The notes under the pieces are model-generated. The model had not been told where the DNA came from, did not search any database, and worked only from the letters and a program-made list of their open reading frames with translations. From Synergistaceae bacterium UBA6083 (GTDB lineage Bacteria > Synergistota > Synergistia > Synergistales > 79-D21), in contig DIXJ01000008.1 in NCBI GenBank assembly GCA_002436015.1, positions 45,384 through 76,541 of the forward strand: DNA of 31,158 bases, in the 5' to 3' direction. Positions 1 to 8,113 of this stretch are shown here, piece by piece. Position numbers and translations under genes: made by a program. Positions within the stretch are counted from its first letter, which is position 1, and each line of letters opens with the position of its first letter.

Positions 1-3
1 CTC

Positions 4-23
4 GAATTCAAGACCTGGCCCCA
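4..23 (-). repeat. Dispersed repeat copy A (GGGGCCAGGTCTTGAATTC type)
   Basis: Read on the minus strand this is TGGGGCCAGGTCTTGAATTC, one base different from the arms of the inverted repeat at 30737-30799. It lies 13 bases beyond the stop codon of the minus-strand saccharopine dehydrogenase gene, with the GGGG end nearest the stop. It is the first recognisable element at the left end of the window. Confidence 0.75.
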
Positions 24-36
24 GCCTGGAGCTTGT

Positions 37-1362
37 CTACAGGGCTTCGGCCTTCTCGGTGAGGCGGACGCCCTCGGCTTCGAGGGTTTCCAGGATCGGG
101 TCGTAGATCTCGGGAATGACGGGGGACATCACGCCGTAGGCCCGGACCTTCCCTTCCAGGATCAGCCGGGCGCCGATGGCCGGGGGCAGGCCCGTGGTCC
201 GGGCGATGGAGCTGTCCCCCCCGGGGATGCCGAAGTCCACCAGCGTGGAGGTGTGGCGGAGGCGCTTGCCTGATGAGGGGTAGAACGCCACCATCTCGTC
301 CTTCAGGATCACCAGGTCTTTCTCGCCCTCCGTGTACACCAGCTTTTCCCCGAACAGGAACGAGATGACGTCCCGGGCCGTGCCTTTCTCCATGGGCAGG
401 GGCCGGTCGTCGAAGAGGCCCAGCCACGCGAAGCGTTCGAACACGGCGGAACTGGGCCTGATGCCAAGGCGGGCACAGACGGCTTCTTCCGCCCTGTCAG
501 GATCGGTCTCACCGGCAGACTGTGCCATGAAGCTCCGATAGGTCATCCCCGCGAAGTCCCGGGGGTCTTCGTCCACCAGGTGCAGGGCGTTCATGGCGAT
601 GATGGTTTCGCACCACCCGACGTACCGGATCGTCCCCCGGTAGATCGTGTGGGCCTCGGGGATCCCGTAGCGCTCCAGGTACGGCAGGGAGTCGGCGTTG
701 GCGTAGATCTCGAACCAGCCCAGGCCCGGGGTTTCCTCCAGGTGGACGTGCTCGTAGGTTTCGCCCCCCGGCCACTCGTGCACGACCCCGTCCAGCTTCA
801 CCCGGGCGTCCCGCTTGCTCGCCCCGATGAGCCCCGACGGCGCCCAGCTGAGCTTGTACCCCCAGGGGTTCGTGTTGGCGTCGGCCGCGGGCAGGGCCCC
901 GCAGACGGACCGGAAGTTTTCCACAACTCCGCCCCGGTCGTGGATGAACTTCACGGTCCGGGCGGCGGACATGTGGTCGATCCCCGGGTCGAGGCCCAGC
1001 TCGCAGAGCAGGGTCAGGCCGGCTTCTTTCGCGGGCCCGTCCAGGGTCTTCATGTCGTCCTTGATGTAGGACGGGTTGACCATGTTCTTTTTCGCCTCGA
1101 CGCAGAGCTTCGCCACGGGGTACATGAACGACGCGGGCAGCAGGTTGATCACGAGGTCCGGGTTCACCCGGGACAGCAGGTCGCGGGCCTCGGCCCCGGC
1201 GTTGGCGACGATGGCCTCCCCCCGGGGGTGGTTCTCCAGGACGCGGGCCAGGTTCGCAGGGTCCATGTCCACGACGGTGACCCGGATGTTCGGGTCCTTC
1301 AGCAGGTGCTGGACGCAGGGACGCGCCACCCGGCCCGCCCCGAAAACGAGTACGTGGGACAT
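37..1362 (-). CDS. Saccharopine dehydrogenase, glutamate-forming (Lys9) type
   Basis: 441 residues, close to the usual length of the Lys9-type enzyme. The N-terminus carries a Rossmann motif GAGRVA (residues 8-13). ELGLDPGIDH at 121-130 matches a hallmark of glutamate-forming saccharopine dehydrogenases, as do the following CGALPAADANTNPWGYK and the later YRGTIRYVGW blocks. The family catalyses NAD(P)-dependent oxidation of saccharopine to glutamate and aminoadipate semialdehyde; a related secondary-amine dicarboxylate (opine) substrate is possible. The ATG at 1362 follows GGGGGAG; the frame stays open far upstream through ridA and the MFS gene, but that extension is an out-of-frame shadow. 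It is the last gene of a seven-gene operon, 17 bases after ridA. The true substrate is not shown by sequence alone. Confidence 0.85.
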   Translation of the reverse strand: MSHVLVFGAGRVARPCVQHLLKDPNIRVTVVDMDPANLARVLENHPRGEAIVANAGAEARDLLSRVNPDLVINLLPASFMYPVAKLCVEAKKNMVNPSYIKDDMKTLDGPAKEAGLTLLCELGLDPGIDHMSAARTVKFIHDRGGVVENFRSVCGALPAADANTNPWGYKLSWAPSGLIGASKRDARVKLDGVVHEWPGGETYEHVHLEETPGLGWFEIYANADSLPYLERYGIPEAHTIYRGTIRYVGWCETIIAMNALHLVDEDPRDFAGMTYRSFMAQSAGETDPDRAEEAVCARLGIRPSSAVFERFAWLGLFDDRPLPMEKGTARDVISFLFGEKLVYTEGEKDLVILKDEMVAFYPSSGKRLRHTSTLVDFGIPGGDSSIARTTGLPPAIGARLILEGKVRAYGVMSPVIPEIYDPILETLEAEGVRLTEKAEAL

Positions 1363-1379
1363 TGCAGGATCTCCCCCTC

Positions 1380-1769
1380 TCACGCCTCTTTGTAGGCCAC
1401 GAGGACGATCTCGACCTTGGCCCCGTCGGCCAGCCGCCCCACCTCGACCGTCGCCCGGGCCGGGTACGGCGGGGTGAAAAAGCCCTTGTACGCTTCGTTC
1501 ATCGCCTTGAAGTCGTCGAAATCCGAGATGTAGATCCGGGCGCTCACGACGTTGTCGAAGGTCAGTCCCTCGGATTCCAGCATCGCTCCCGCCGTTTCCA
1601 TGGCGCGCTTCGTTTCGGCGCTGATGTCGCCTCCGCCGACGAGTTCCCCGGTCGCCGGGTCTTCCCCGCAGACTCCCGACAGGAACAGGAAGTTCCCTGC
1701 CCACACGCCCTGGCTGTAGGCCCCGATGGCCGGCGGCAGCCCCTTGCAGTGGATCGCTTTTCTCGCCAT
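1380..1769 (-). CDS. ridA: RidA/YjgF/UK114 family imine/enamine deaminase
   Basis: 129 residues, the standard size of RidA. The C-terminal block PYPARATVEVGRLADGAKVE places Arg105 and Glu120 at the same positions as the catalytic residues of Escherichia coli RidA. The family hydrolyses reactive enamine/imine intermediates to ketoacids and ammonia in the cytoplasm. It sits between the MFS transporter (15-base gap) and the saccharopine dehydrogenase (17-base gap). This context, with two ornithine cyclodeaminase-like genes, suggests it handles imines formed during amino-acid or opine breakdown. The ATG is preceded by a GGAGGGGAAG Shine-Dalgarno. Confidence 0.92.
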   Translation of the reverse strand: MARKAIHCKGLPPAIGAYSQGVWAGNFLFLSGVCGEDPATGELVGGGDISAETKRAMETAGAMLESEGLTFDNVVSARIYISDFDDFKAMNEAYKGFFTPPYPARATVEVGRLADGAKVEIVLVAYKEA

Positions 1770-1784
1770 GATGGCTTCCCCTCC

Positions 1785-2969
1785 TTAATTGGTTTCCATG
1801 GAAATGATTTTCGCGCGCTTTTGCAGTTTCTCCCACTTGCGCCCGTTCGCCACGAGCAGGGGGATCAAGGCCAGGTTCACCAGCAAAAAGGCTCCCCAGT
1901 AGCGTAGCACGGCCGCCAGGGTTCCGATGACGACCGGCATCCCCATGTAGGCGAGCCCCATGAAAAACCAGAAGAGCGAGGTCACCCGGCTGCGCTGCTC
2001 CGGCGGGACCACGTCGGCGATGAGGGCCAAAAGCGCGGGGTAGCCCAGGCCAATGAAGATGCCGTAGAGGGCCCCGCACGCCACGAAAGGAAGCCCCCCG
2101 CGGACGGCCGGAAGCGCCGCGACGGCCATGAAGACCGCGGCGATCACCCCGCAGGCCCAGGCCGTCCGGACCCGGGGCAGGCGGTCGACCAGGGAGCGGC
2201 CGAAAAACCGCACGAGGACCGAGGTGACCGCGGTCGCGGCCAGGAAGCCAGACACGGTGATCCCCCTTTCCCGCCCGAGCCCGGCGATGCTGAGCAGGCA
2301 GGCGTCCACGGAACAGAACAGGGTGATGGAGAACAGCAGCATCCACACCTGCGGGTTGTCCAGCACCGGGCGGAAACTGCCGCGGGCCTTCTCCCGGGCG
2401 GCCGGGTTTTCGACTTGCGGCAGGTAGAACGACCCGGCGCAGGTCACCAGCGCGAGGAGCACGGGAACCAGCAGGTAGGTTTTCAGGAAGCCCCGCTCCA
2501 CCAGCAGTTCGCAAAACGGGACGACGAGCAGGTAAGGCAGGCCGGCCACCGCGGTGACGACGGAAAAGCCCGCGCCGCGGTCTTCCCCGGTGACGGCCTC
2601 GGACTGGTACGCCGTGAGAGCGACCCCGAAGAAGCTGAACGAGGCTCCCGCCAGGATGCGCCAGGTGATGAGAAGGAGGGTGGATTGGGGGTTCGTGAAG
2701 AGCATCCCGGCAGCGGCGACGGTGGAGACCGCCCCGGACCACACGAGGACGGTGCGGAAACCGGCCCGGTCGGTGAACCAGCCGACGAACGGGCGGGCGA
2801 AGGTGCTGAGGTAGAAGGCCCCCACCAGCACCCCGATTCGCCTCGGGTCGGTGATCCCGTTTGCGGCCATGTACGCGGGCAAAAGCACGTAGACCCGGGC
2901 GAAGGAGGCCTGGAAAAAGTAGACGGCCGTGATGGCCCAGACGACTTTCCCGATCCTCGGCGAGGTCAT
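1785..2969 (-). CDS. Major facilitator superfamily transporter
   Basis: 394 residues made mostly of hydrophobic segments, consistent with the 12-helix MFS fold. The loop after the second helix, GWFTDRAGFRTVL (around residues 62-74), is a good match to MFS motif A. The substrate cannot be read from the sequence. It is fifth of seven genes in the minus-strand operon, 28 bases downstream of the EamA gene and 15 bases upstream of ridA, so it probably moves the substrate or product of the same pathway. The ATG at 2969 has GGGAGGAGG just upstream, which supports this start. Confidence 0.88.
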   Translation of the reverse strand: MTSPRIGKVVWAITAVYFFQASFARVYVLLPAYMAANGITDPRRIGVLVGAFYLSTFARPFVGWFTDRAGFRTVLVWSGAVSTVAAAGMLFTNPQSTLLLITWRILAGASFSFFGVALTAYQSEAVTGEDRGAGFSVVTAVAGLPYLLVVPFCELLVERGFLKTYLLVPVLLALVTCAGSFYLPQVENPAAREKARGSFRPVLDNPQVWMLLFSITLFCSVDACLLSIAGLGRERGITVSGFLAATAVTSVLVRFFGRSLVDRLPRVRTAWACGVIAAVFMAVAALPAVRGGLPFVACGALYGIFIGLGYPALLALIADVVPPEQRSRVTSLFWFFMGLAYMGMPVVIGTLAAVLRYWGAFLLVNLALIPLLVANGRKWEKLQKRAKIISMETN

Positions 2970-2997
2970 CGGGCCTCCTCCCTCCTGCCTGCGGGCC

Positions 2998-3981
2998 TCA
3001 GTTCTTCCGCTGCGGCACCGCCGGGAAAGGTGTCGGGGCGGGTTCCGTGCTGATCAGGACGACGGACGTCACGATGAGGATCCCCCCCAGGACGGCCGAG
3101 AGGCCCACCTGCTCGCCCAGGAAGATCCACGACCAGAACATGGAGAAGGGAATCTCCGCCATGGAGGCGATGGCCGCGGCTGTGCCGGTGATCCGTTTCA
3201 GGGCCACCATCAGGAGCGCGAAGGATCCCACCGTCGGGAAGATGCCGAGGTAGGCGGCGGAAATCCAGGTTTTCGCGTCGGCCTCCAGCAGGGGCCCGAA
3301 ACCCCGGAGCGGCAGCACGACGAGGGCCAGGGCGACGAAGCCCCAGACGAAGGTCTGGACGTACAGGCGGAAGCGGCCGATGCGGCCGGTGGCCCGGCTT
3401 CCGTTGTAGACGTACACGGCATAGGAGAATCCGGTCACGAGGGCGGCCCCGGCCCCCAGGGGGTCCAGCGGCTTCCCGCCGACGGTCCCCACCCCGAGGG
3501 CGACCCACACGCCGCACAGCCCCAGGGCCGCGGCCAGCAGGCGGAGGCGCGTGATCGGCTCGCCCCGGAAAATGCGCGAGAAGGCCATGACCCAGAGGGG
3601 AGCGGTGTTGATCAGGAGGAAGGTCAGGGCGATGGGGATCCGGGCCATGGCGACGGAAGCCCCGGTGGCGCAGATGGCCACGCCGAGGAGGCCGTTGAAG
3701 CCGACGAGGGCGGCGTCGCGGCGGCTGGGCCACAGGACGGACGGGTCACGGACGAGCGCCACCCCGACCAGGAGGAGGGTGGCGACTCCCGTGCGCATGA
3801 GGGCCAGCATCTCCGGGGGAAGCCCGTCCCGGGTGGCGGTGCGCACCGGCAACCCCTCGGAGCCCCACATGGCCGTCGCGAGAAGGACCATCAGGAGTCC
3901 GCCCGCCCAGGGCGGAATGCGCTGCAGGAGACCCCGCAGGCTTCCTTCCCCGGACGGGCGGGACCCGTCGCCTAGAACCAA
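2998..3981 (-). CDS. EamA/DMT-family transporter
   Basis: 327 residues with about ten hydrophobic segments in two similar halves, the pattern of the drug/metabolite transporter (EamA) superfamily. Each half ends with the typical PxWxxxFSxIFxGE-like segment: PLWVMAFSRIFRGE in the first half and IPFSMFWSWIFLGE in the second. Members export amino acids or other metabolites across the inner membrane. The start is uncertain. A TTG at 3981 overlaps the end of the upstream cyclodeaminase-like gene by 10 bases, as in coupled genes, but its Shine-Dalgarno is weak; a later ATG at 3891 would remove about 30 residues and put the first helix at the N-terminus. The pairing of an exporter-type with an importer-type carrier in one operon is notable. 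Confidence 0.85.
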   Translation of the reverse strand: MVLGDGSRPSGEGSLRGLLQRIPPWAGGLLMVLLATAMWGSEGLPVRTATRDGLPPEMLALMRTGVATLLLVGVALVRDPSVLWPSRRDAALVGFNGLLGVAICATGASVAMARIPIALTFLLINTAPLWVMAFSRIFRGEPITRLRLLAAALGLCGVWVALGVGTVGGKPLDPLGAGAALVTGFSYAVYVYNGSRATGRIGRFRLYVQTFVWGFVALALVVLPLRGFGPLLEADAKTWISAAYLGIFPTVGSFALLMVALKRITGTAAAIASMAEIPFSMFWSWIFLGEQVGLSAVLGGILIVTSVVLISTEPAPTPFPAVPQRKN

Positions 3982-5096
3982 TGCGGTTCGTCCCAGAGTT
4001 TCAGTTCCTGGCCGATACCCTTTTTAAGCGCGTTCTGGTAGACCTGGTAACCCCAGCCGACGTCCTCGACGGGCATGCCGCCGGTGACGAAAACGATGCG
4101 TTCATTGTCGCAGCAGCGGCCCTTGACGGTGCCCGAGGCGATGTCGCCGAGGCTCCGGATGTCGTCGTGGACCATCTTGCCGTCGAGGATAAGCTTGATG
4201 ATGGGGGCCGAGGGAGCCCAGCTGAGGATGCTCTCCACGCCCTTGGGGTGCTCCTCGCCTTCGGTGAGCCAGGCCTGGTGCATCTTCCAGTTGTCGGCGA
4301 TGACCGTGTTGTTGAGGTACGTTTCGTCGGTCAGTTCGGCGGTGCCGGTGAGGGTCAAAAGCGAGCCTTCCTTCAGCCATTCCTCGGGGATGAGGGCCTT
4401 GCTGGCGCCCGCCGTGGCGACGCTGATGACGTCCGCGTCCACGATGGTTTCCTTCAGGGTCCCGACGGGAACGACGTCGATCCCGAGGAGGGCGGACATT
4501 TCCTTCGCGTAGGCCGCGGCCTTCTCCATGTCGAGGTCGTAGATGGTGGCCCTCTTCAGGGTGGGGACGCCTTCCTTGATGGCCATGAGGCAGGCGCGGT
4601 TGATGACGCCGGCGCCCACGCAGCCGCAGCTCTCGGCGCCCGGGCGGGCCAGGTACTTCGCGGCGACCCCCGGCACGGCGCCGGTTCGCATGGCGCTGAT
4701 GAGGTTGCCGGACATGATGGCGAGGGGCTCGGAGGTGTCCGCGTCGTTCAGCATGACGGTCAGGATCGACCGGGGAAGTCCTCTCTTGGGGTTGACGATG
4801 TTGGAGCCGTACCACTTCTCGCCGCAGACGTTGAAGCGGCCGCCCAGGTAGGCGATCATCGCCATGAAGCGGCGATCGGGCCCTTCCACGGGCATGTTGG
4901 GGAAGCGCTTCTCCTCGGGGAACCAGATCATGAGGCCGTGCTCGTTCTCGCGCGGGCCCCCCATGAGGTAGTCGCCCTTGCCGAGGAGATGGAAGACCTC
5001 GTCCACGACCTGGACGCACTGCTTCATGTCGAGCACGCCGGCCTCGATCATCTCGGGTTCGGACAGGTACAGGAATTTCACGGGCTTGCCTTGCAT
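3972..5096 (-). CDS. Ornithine cyclodeaminase/mu-crystallin family protein (paralogue 1)
   Basis: 374 residues. Family features are the GEKWYGSN segment, the GLPRSILTVML strand, the SGNLISAMRTGAVPGVAAKYLA block and a Rossmann motif GCVGAGVINRA. The family covers ornithine cyclodeaminase, alanine dehydrogenase-like enzymes and ketimine reductases (mu-crystallin). The KWYGSN variant differs from classical ornithine cyclodeaminase and, as I recall, resembles proteins some databases label 'tyramine oxidase subunit B'; its reaction is not established here. The ATG at 5096 is preferred over one at 5171 because AAGGAGGG lies just upstream of it, a strong hairpin (5133-5161) sits in the longer version, and MQGKPVKFLYLSEPEM aligns with the N-terminus of the neighbouring paralogue. 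It is the third operon gene. Confidence 0.85.
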   Translation of the reverse strand: MQGKPVKFLYLSEPEMIEAGVLDMKQCVQVVDEVFHLLGKGDYLMGGPRENEHGLMIWFPEEKRFPNMPVEGPDRRFMAMIAYLGGRFNVCGEKWYGSNIVNPKRGLPRSILTVMLNDADTSEPLAIMSGNLISAMRTGAVPGVAAKYLARPGAESCGCVGAGVINRACLMAIKEGVPTLKRATIYDLDMEKAAAYAKEMSALLGIDVVPVGTLKETIVDADVISVATAGASKALIPEEWLKEGSLLTLTGTAELTDETYLNNTVIADNWKMHQAWLTEGEEHPKGVESILSWAPSAPIIKLILDGKMVHDDIRSLGDIASGTVKGRCCDNERIVFVTGGMPVEDVGWGYQVYQNALKKGIGQELKLWDEPHWF

Positions 5097-5132
5097 GGGA
5101 AAAATCCCTCCTTGCGGGTTTTCGGTCTTTAG

Positions 5133-5161
5133 AGGAGCCCGCCCCTGGGGGGCGGGCTCCT
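5133..5161 (-). other. Strong intercistronic hairpin between the two cyclodeaminase-like genes
   Basis: A perfect 12-bp GC-rich stem (AGGAGCCCGCCC and its complement) with a 5-base loop lies in the 76-base gap between the paralogues. On the minus strand no run of T follows, so it is not a convincing Rho-independent terminator. It may be a weak attenuator or an mRNA stabiliser that sets different levels for the two halves of the operon. Confidence 0.6.
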
Positions 5162-5172
5162 GGTCGTTCATT

Positions 5173-6291
5173 TTACATCCAGTGAGCCGAATCCCAGAGC
5201 TTCAGTTCCGTGCCGATCCCCATTTCCACGGCCTTCTTGTAGACGGTCAGGCCCCAGGCGAGGTCTTCCACGGGCATGCCGCCCTGGATGTAGACGATGC
5301 GTTCCGAGTCGTTCGTGCGTCCCGGCTTCTTGCCGACCACCACGTCGCCGAGGCTCGTGATCTGCTCCTCGGTCATCTCGCCCTTCTCCAGGTGCTTGAA
5401 CAGGTAGCGGGAGGTGAGGGCGGTGGGGGCGTCGACGGGCACTTCGCCTTCCTCGAAGAAGGTCTTGTGCATCTCCCAGCAGTCGATGACGACCTTGTCG
5501 GCGCCTTTCGCCAGGAAGCCCTCGTCCAGGACCCCGCCCGCGGGCAGGGAAAGAAGGGAGCCGGGCTTGAGCCACTCGCCCTTGATGTGGGGCGGGTTGG
5601 CGCCGGCGGCGGCCAGGTTGACCACGTCGGAACCGACGACGGCTTCTTCGAGGCTGGCCACCGGGTGGACGTTGCGCCCGGTCAGGGTGGACATCTCCGC
5701 GCAGAAGGCGGCGGATTTCTCCGGGAACAGGTCGTACACCTTGACGTCCGTGGCGGTCTTGCACGCCTCCACCAGGGACAACAGGCTACCCCGGCTGATG
5801 ACGCCCGCCCCGATGATGCCGATCGACTTGGCATCCTTGCGGGCCAGGAACTTGGCACCGAGCCCCGGCATGGCCCCGGTCCGCATGGCGCTGATGAGGT
5901 TCGCGGACATGAAGGCGAAGGGAGCGCAGGTGTCGGGATCGTTCAGGACGACCACCAGGACGGATCTCGGCAGTCCCCGGGTCGGGTTGATGATGTTGGA
6001 GCCGTACCACTTTTCCCCGCAGACGTGGAACTCGCCGCCCAGGTAGGCGACCATGGCCATGAAGCGCCGGTCGGGTCCCGCCACGGGCATTCCGGGGAAA
6101 GGCGATTCCTTCGGGAAATGGATCTTGATGCCGTGGGAGTTCAGGGACTTCCCTCCCATGAGGTAGTCGCCCTTCCCGACAAGCGTGAAGACTTTCTCCA
6201 TCGTTTCGAGGCAAGTCGGCATGTCCAGCACGCCGGCCTTGATCATTTCTTCCTCCGAAAGGAAGAGAAGCTTCACGGTTTTACCTTCCAA
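5173..6291 (-). CDS. Ornithine cyclodeaminase/mu-crystallin family protein (paralogue 2)
   Basis: 372 residues, clearly homologous along its whole length to the protein encoded at 3972-5096. Shared blocks include GEKWYGSNIINPTRGLPRS, SANLISAMRTGAMPGLGAKF and the Rossmann motif GIIGAGVISRG. The start chosen is TTG at 6291: a GTG at 6300 would have no spacing from the AGGGG Shine-Dalgarno, while TTG has 6 to 8 bases and gives MEGKTVKLLFLSEEEM, which aligns exactly with the first paralogue. The pair may form a hetero-oligomer or act on two related substrates. It is the second operon gene, 26 bases downstream of the GltS-type transporter, which suggests NAD(P)H-linked conversion of an imported amino acid or imine. 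Confidence 0.85.
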   Translation of the reverse strand: MEGKTVKLLFLSEEEMIKAGVLDMPTCLETMEKVFTLVGKGDYLMGGKSLNSHGIKIHFPKESPFPGMPVAGPDRRFMAMVAYLGGEFHVCGEKWYGSNIINPTRGLPRSVLVVVLNDPDTCAPFAFMSANLISAMRTGAMPGLGAKFLARKDAKSIGIIGAGVISRGSLLSLVEACKTATDVKVYDLFPEKSAAFCAEMSTLTGRNVHPVASLEEAVVGSDVVNLAAAGANPPHIKGEWLKPGSLLSLPAGGVLDEGFLAKGADKVVIDCWEMHKTFFEEGEVPVDAPTALTSRYLFKHLEKGEMTEEQITSLGDVVVGKKPGRTNDSERIVYIQGGMPVEDLAWGLTVYKKAVEMGIGTELKLWDSAHWM

Positions 6292-6317
6292 TTCAAACAC
6301 CCCCTAAATATTAATGG

Positions 6318-7700
6318 TTACTCGATGAGTCCCGGACGCGCCTTGGGCAGGTTCGGGTACCACCACTTCATGACACGGGCCGCAATGAACATGAGGGCCA
6401 TGTAGCCGGTCATGATGGCGACGTACAGCCCGAACTTGCCGGTGGCCAGCATGATCGGCCCGAACGAGATGTTGAAGACGTCCACCCAGGTGTTGACGGG
6501 CCCCAGGATGGCCGTGTCGTCCAGCGTCTTGGACTTCATGTCGGGGTCGGCGATGCGCAGCAGGGTGAAGCCGATGGCGTAGACGCCCGTGAGGTAGCCG
6601 AAGCAGAAGATGCCCCGCTCGACCCAGTTGTCCTTCATCATCCTCGGAGCGATCCAGAGGTAGGTGAAGAAGACGAGGGCGATGCCGAAGAGCATGAGGA
6701 GGGAGAAGGGCAGCCAGTATTTCATGACGACCGGCAGCTTGATGGAGGCCACGCCGAAGAAGACCAGGTAGTCGGTGAAGCAGCTGCCGAGGCGCCCCAC
6801 CACGTGGCGGTCGACGAACTTGTAGGCTCCGACGCCCTTTAGGATGAAGTAGAAGAGGAGGGCGACGAGGAAGGCCATGGTGAAGGTCGGGATGTTGAGG
6901 TGGAACTGGGAGTCGACGAACTGGGCCACTATGCGCCCGAGTCCGGCGGGAAGCAGGAGCAGGGCCAGGTGCCAGCCGAGGGGGTCGAGGGAGATCGAGG
7001 AGATGGTTTCCTTGCCCATGATCTCGCGCTTTTCCTCGGGGATGAGGCCCGTGCGAAGCTCGCCGGGCAGCTCGTCGAAGTCCTTGATGTAGCTGGTCAT
7101 CTTGTTCTTGGCGGCCCACTTGAGAAGGGCGATGCCGCCGAAAACGCCGGTGATGATCCCGATCGTGGCGGAGGTCATGCCGAGGTCGGTGGCGTCAGCC
7201 CAGCCATAGGCCGCGAAGGTCTTGCCGATGGCCGCGGCGGTTCCGTGGCCGCCCACGAAGCCGGCGCCCAGCAGCATGCCGAAGCCGGGGTTCAGGTCAG
7301 CCTGGAGACGGGAGAGGAGGAAGAAGGCGAAAACGAGCGGGAGAGAATACTGGAGGGCATAGGCGGCTTCCTTGAAGCAGAGGTAGCTTCCGATGCGCTC
7401 CACGTCGCCCTTGAGCCCCTTCTTGGAGATTTCGAAGCCTCGAAGGCCGATGGAGACGAAGACGAGGACGATCAGCATGCCGGAGTAGCTTCCGAACTGG
7501 CCGGAGAAGGGAACCCAACCGATTCCGCGCGGCCCGATGGCGAGGCCCAGGAACCCGGCGATCAGGGATGCCGGGACAAAGTAGTACTGGAAGAACTTGA
7601 TCTTGGACCGGATCAGCTGTCCCAGCAGGACGAAGCCGCTGGCAAAGGCAAAGTCCAGCAGGAAGCTGTAAACATCAAAATTCTCCGCAAAAATCGTCAT
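6318..7700 (-). CDS. GltS (ESS)-family sodium:glutamate-type symporter
   Basis: 460 residues with many hydrophobic segments. Hallmarks of the glutamate:Na+ symporter family are the early SKIKFFQYYFVPASLIAGFL segment and the pore motif GAGFVGGHGTAAAIGKTF (around residues 150-167), which matches the family GGHGTAAA signature; the family is about 400 residues, so this is slightly long. It should import glutamate or a related amino-acid anion using a sodium gradient. It is the first gene of the minus-strand operon, with the ATG at 7700 preceded by AAAGGGGGCG. Downstream dehydrogenase, cyclodeaminase-like and RidA genes suggest the imported compound is broken down by them. A dicarboxylic amino acid or opine is my inference. 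Confidence 0.85.
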   Translation of the reverse strand: MTIFAENFDVYSFLLDFAFASGFVLLGQLIRSKIKFFQYYFVPASLIAGFLGLAIGPRGIGWVPFSGQFGSYSGMLIVLVFVSIGLRGFEISKKGLKGDVERIGSYLCFKEAAYALQYSLPLVFAFFLLSRLQADLNPGFGMLLGAGFVGGHGTAAAIGKTFAAYGWADATDLGMTSATIGIITGVFGGIALLKWAAKNKMTSYIKDFDELPGELRTGLIPEEKREIMGKETISSISLDPLGWHLALLLLPAGLGRIVAQFVDSQFHLNIPTFTMAFLVALLFYFILKGVGAYKFVDRHVVGRLGSCFTDYLVFFGVASIKLPVVMKYWLPFSLLMLFGIALVFFTYLWIAPRMMKDNWVERGIFCFGYLTGVYAIGFTLLRIADPDMKSKTLDDTAILGPVNTWVDVFNISFGPIMLATGKFGLYVAIMTGYMALMFIAARVMKWWYPNLPKARPGLIE

Positions 7701-7876
7701 TCATTGCGCCCCCTTTCAAATCGAAACACGGAAATCACCACTTGCCGCTGCCGTCCGTCTACTCTTCCCCTGCATCCCTCCCGTGAACGACTAGGGCCGC
7801 CGCCTTGATTAAAATGATGACGGTTTTCTTTCATCGCTCAGCTCCAGAATAACGAAATGTTTCTTCGGCTTTTTTG

Positions 7877-7905
7877 AGGCTAACTTTAGCGAGATGAAAA
7901 GTCAA
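7877..7905 (-). promoter_or_regulatory. Candidate sigma-70 promoter for the GltS-type operon
   Basis: On the minus strand a TTGACT -35 box (7900-7905) is followed after 17 bases by TAGCCT (7877-7882). The -35 is good, the -10 only fair. It would give a leader of about 170 bases before the GltS-type start, containing a TCTTTCA half-site at 7827-7833. Confidence 0.4.
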
Positions 7906-8000
7906 GGTAAATTAGTTCAGCGAGTGTTTTTAACCGATACAAATAGCAATTGTTTTAAGTTATTAGCAAAAGGTGTTTATTTTACATAAATAAGTATTTT

Positions 8001-8029
8001 TTGCCATTTCACTATTTATTTAATATATT
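8001..8029 (+). promoter_or_regulatory. Sigma-70-type promoter for the RpiR regulator
   Basis: TTGCCA (8001-8006), a 17-base spacer and TATATT (8024-8029) form a good consensus promoter in the AT-rich spacer. Transcription would begin near 8036, leaving a leader of about 144 bases that contains the three TGAAAGA-type half-sites. Confidence 0.6.
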
Positions 8030-8065
8030 ACAAAAGTTCTTTTATATTATATGTAGTTTATGTAT

Positions 8066-8113
8066 TGAAAGAATGACCTCTTTTCGTGAAAGATAGTTTC
8101 GTGTATTCTTTCA
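8066..8113 (+). promoter_or_regulatory. Candidate RpiR operator: three TGAAAGA half-sites
   Basis: TGAAAGA occurs at 8066-8072 and 8087-8093, and its complement TCTTTCA at 8107-8113. Centres are 21 and 20 bases apart, about two helical turns. The outer pair extends to TGAAAGAAT/ATTCTTTCA and the inner pair to GTGAAAGA/TCTTTCAC. They lie just downstream of the regulator's own promoter, which fits autoregulation. RpiR-family sites are typically A/T-rich inverted repeats of this sort; binding is inferred. Confidence 0.45.

Noticed and set aside
1363..2742. Long upstream extension of the saccharopine dehydrogenase frame (to about 900 residues)
   Set aside because: The extension runs across ridA and the MFS gene in another frame, has Arg/Gly/Pro-rich composition typical of shadow frames in GC-rich DNA, and a good Shine-Dalgarno precedes the ATG at 1362.
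5097..5171. Longer N-terminus of cyclodeaminase-like paralogue 1
   Set aside because: The extra 25 residues would be read through the intercistronic hairpin and Shine-Dalgarno and have no counterpart in the paralogue.
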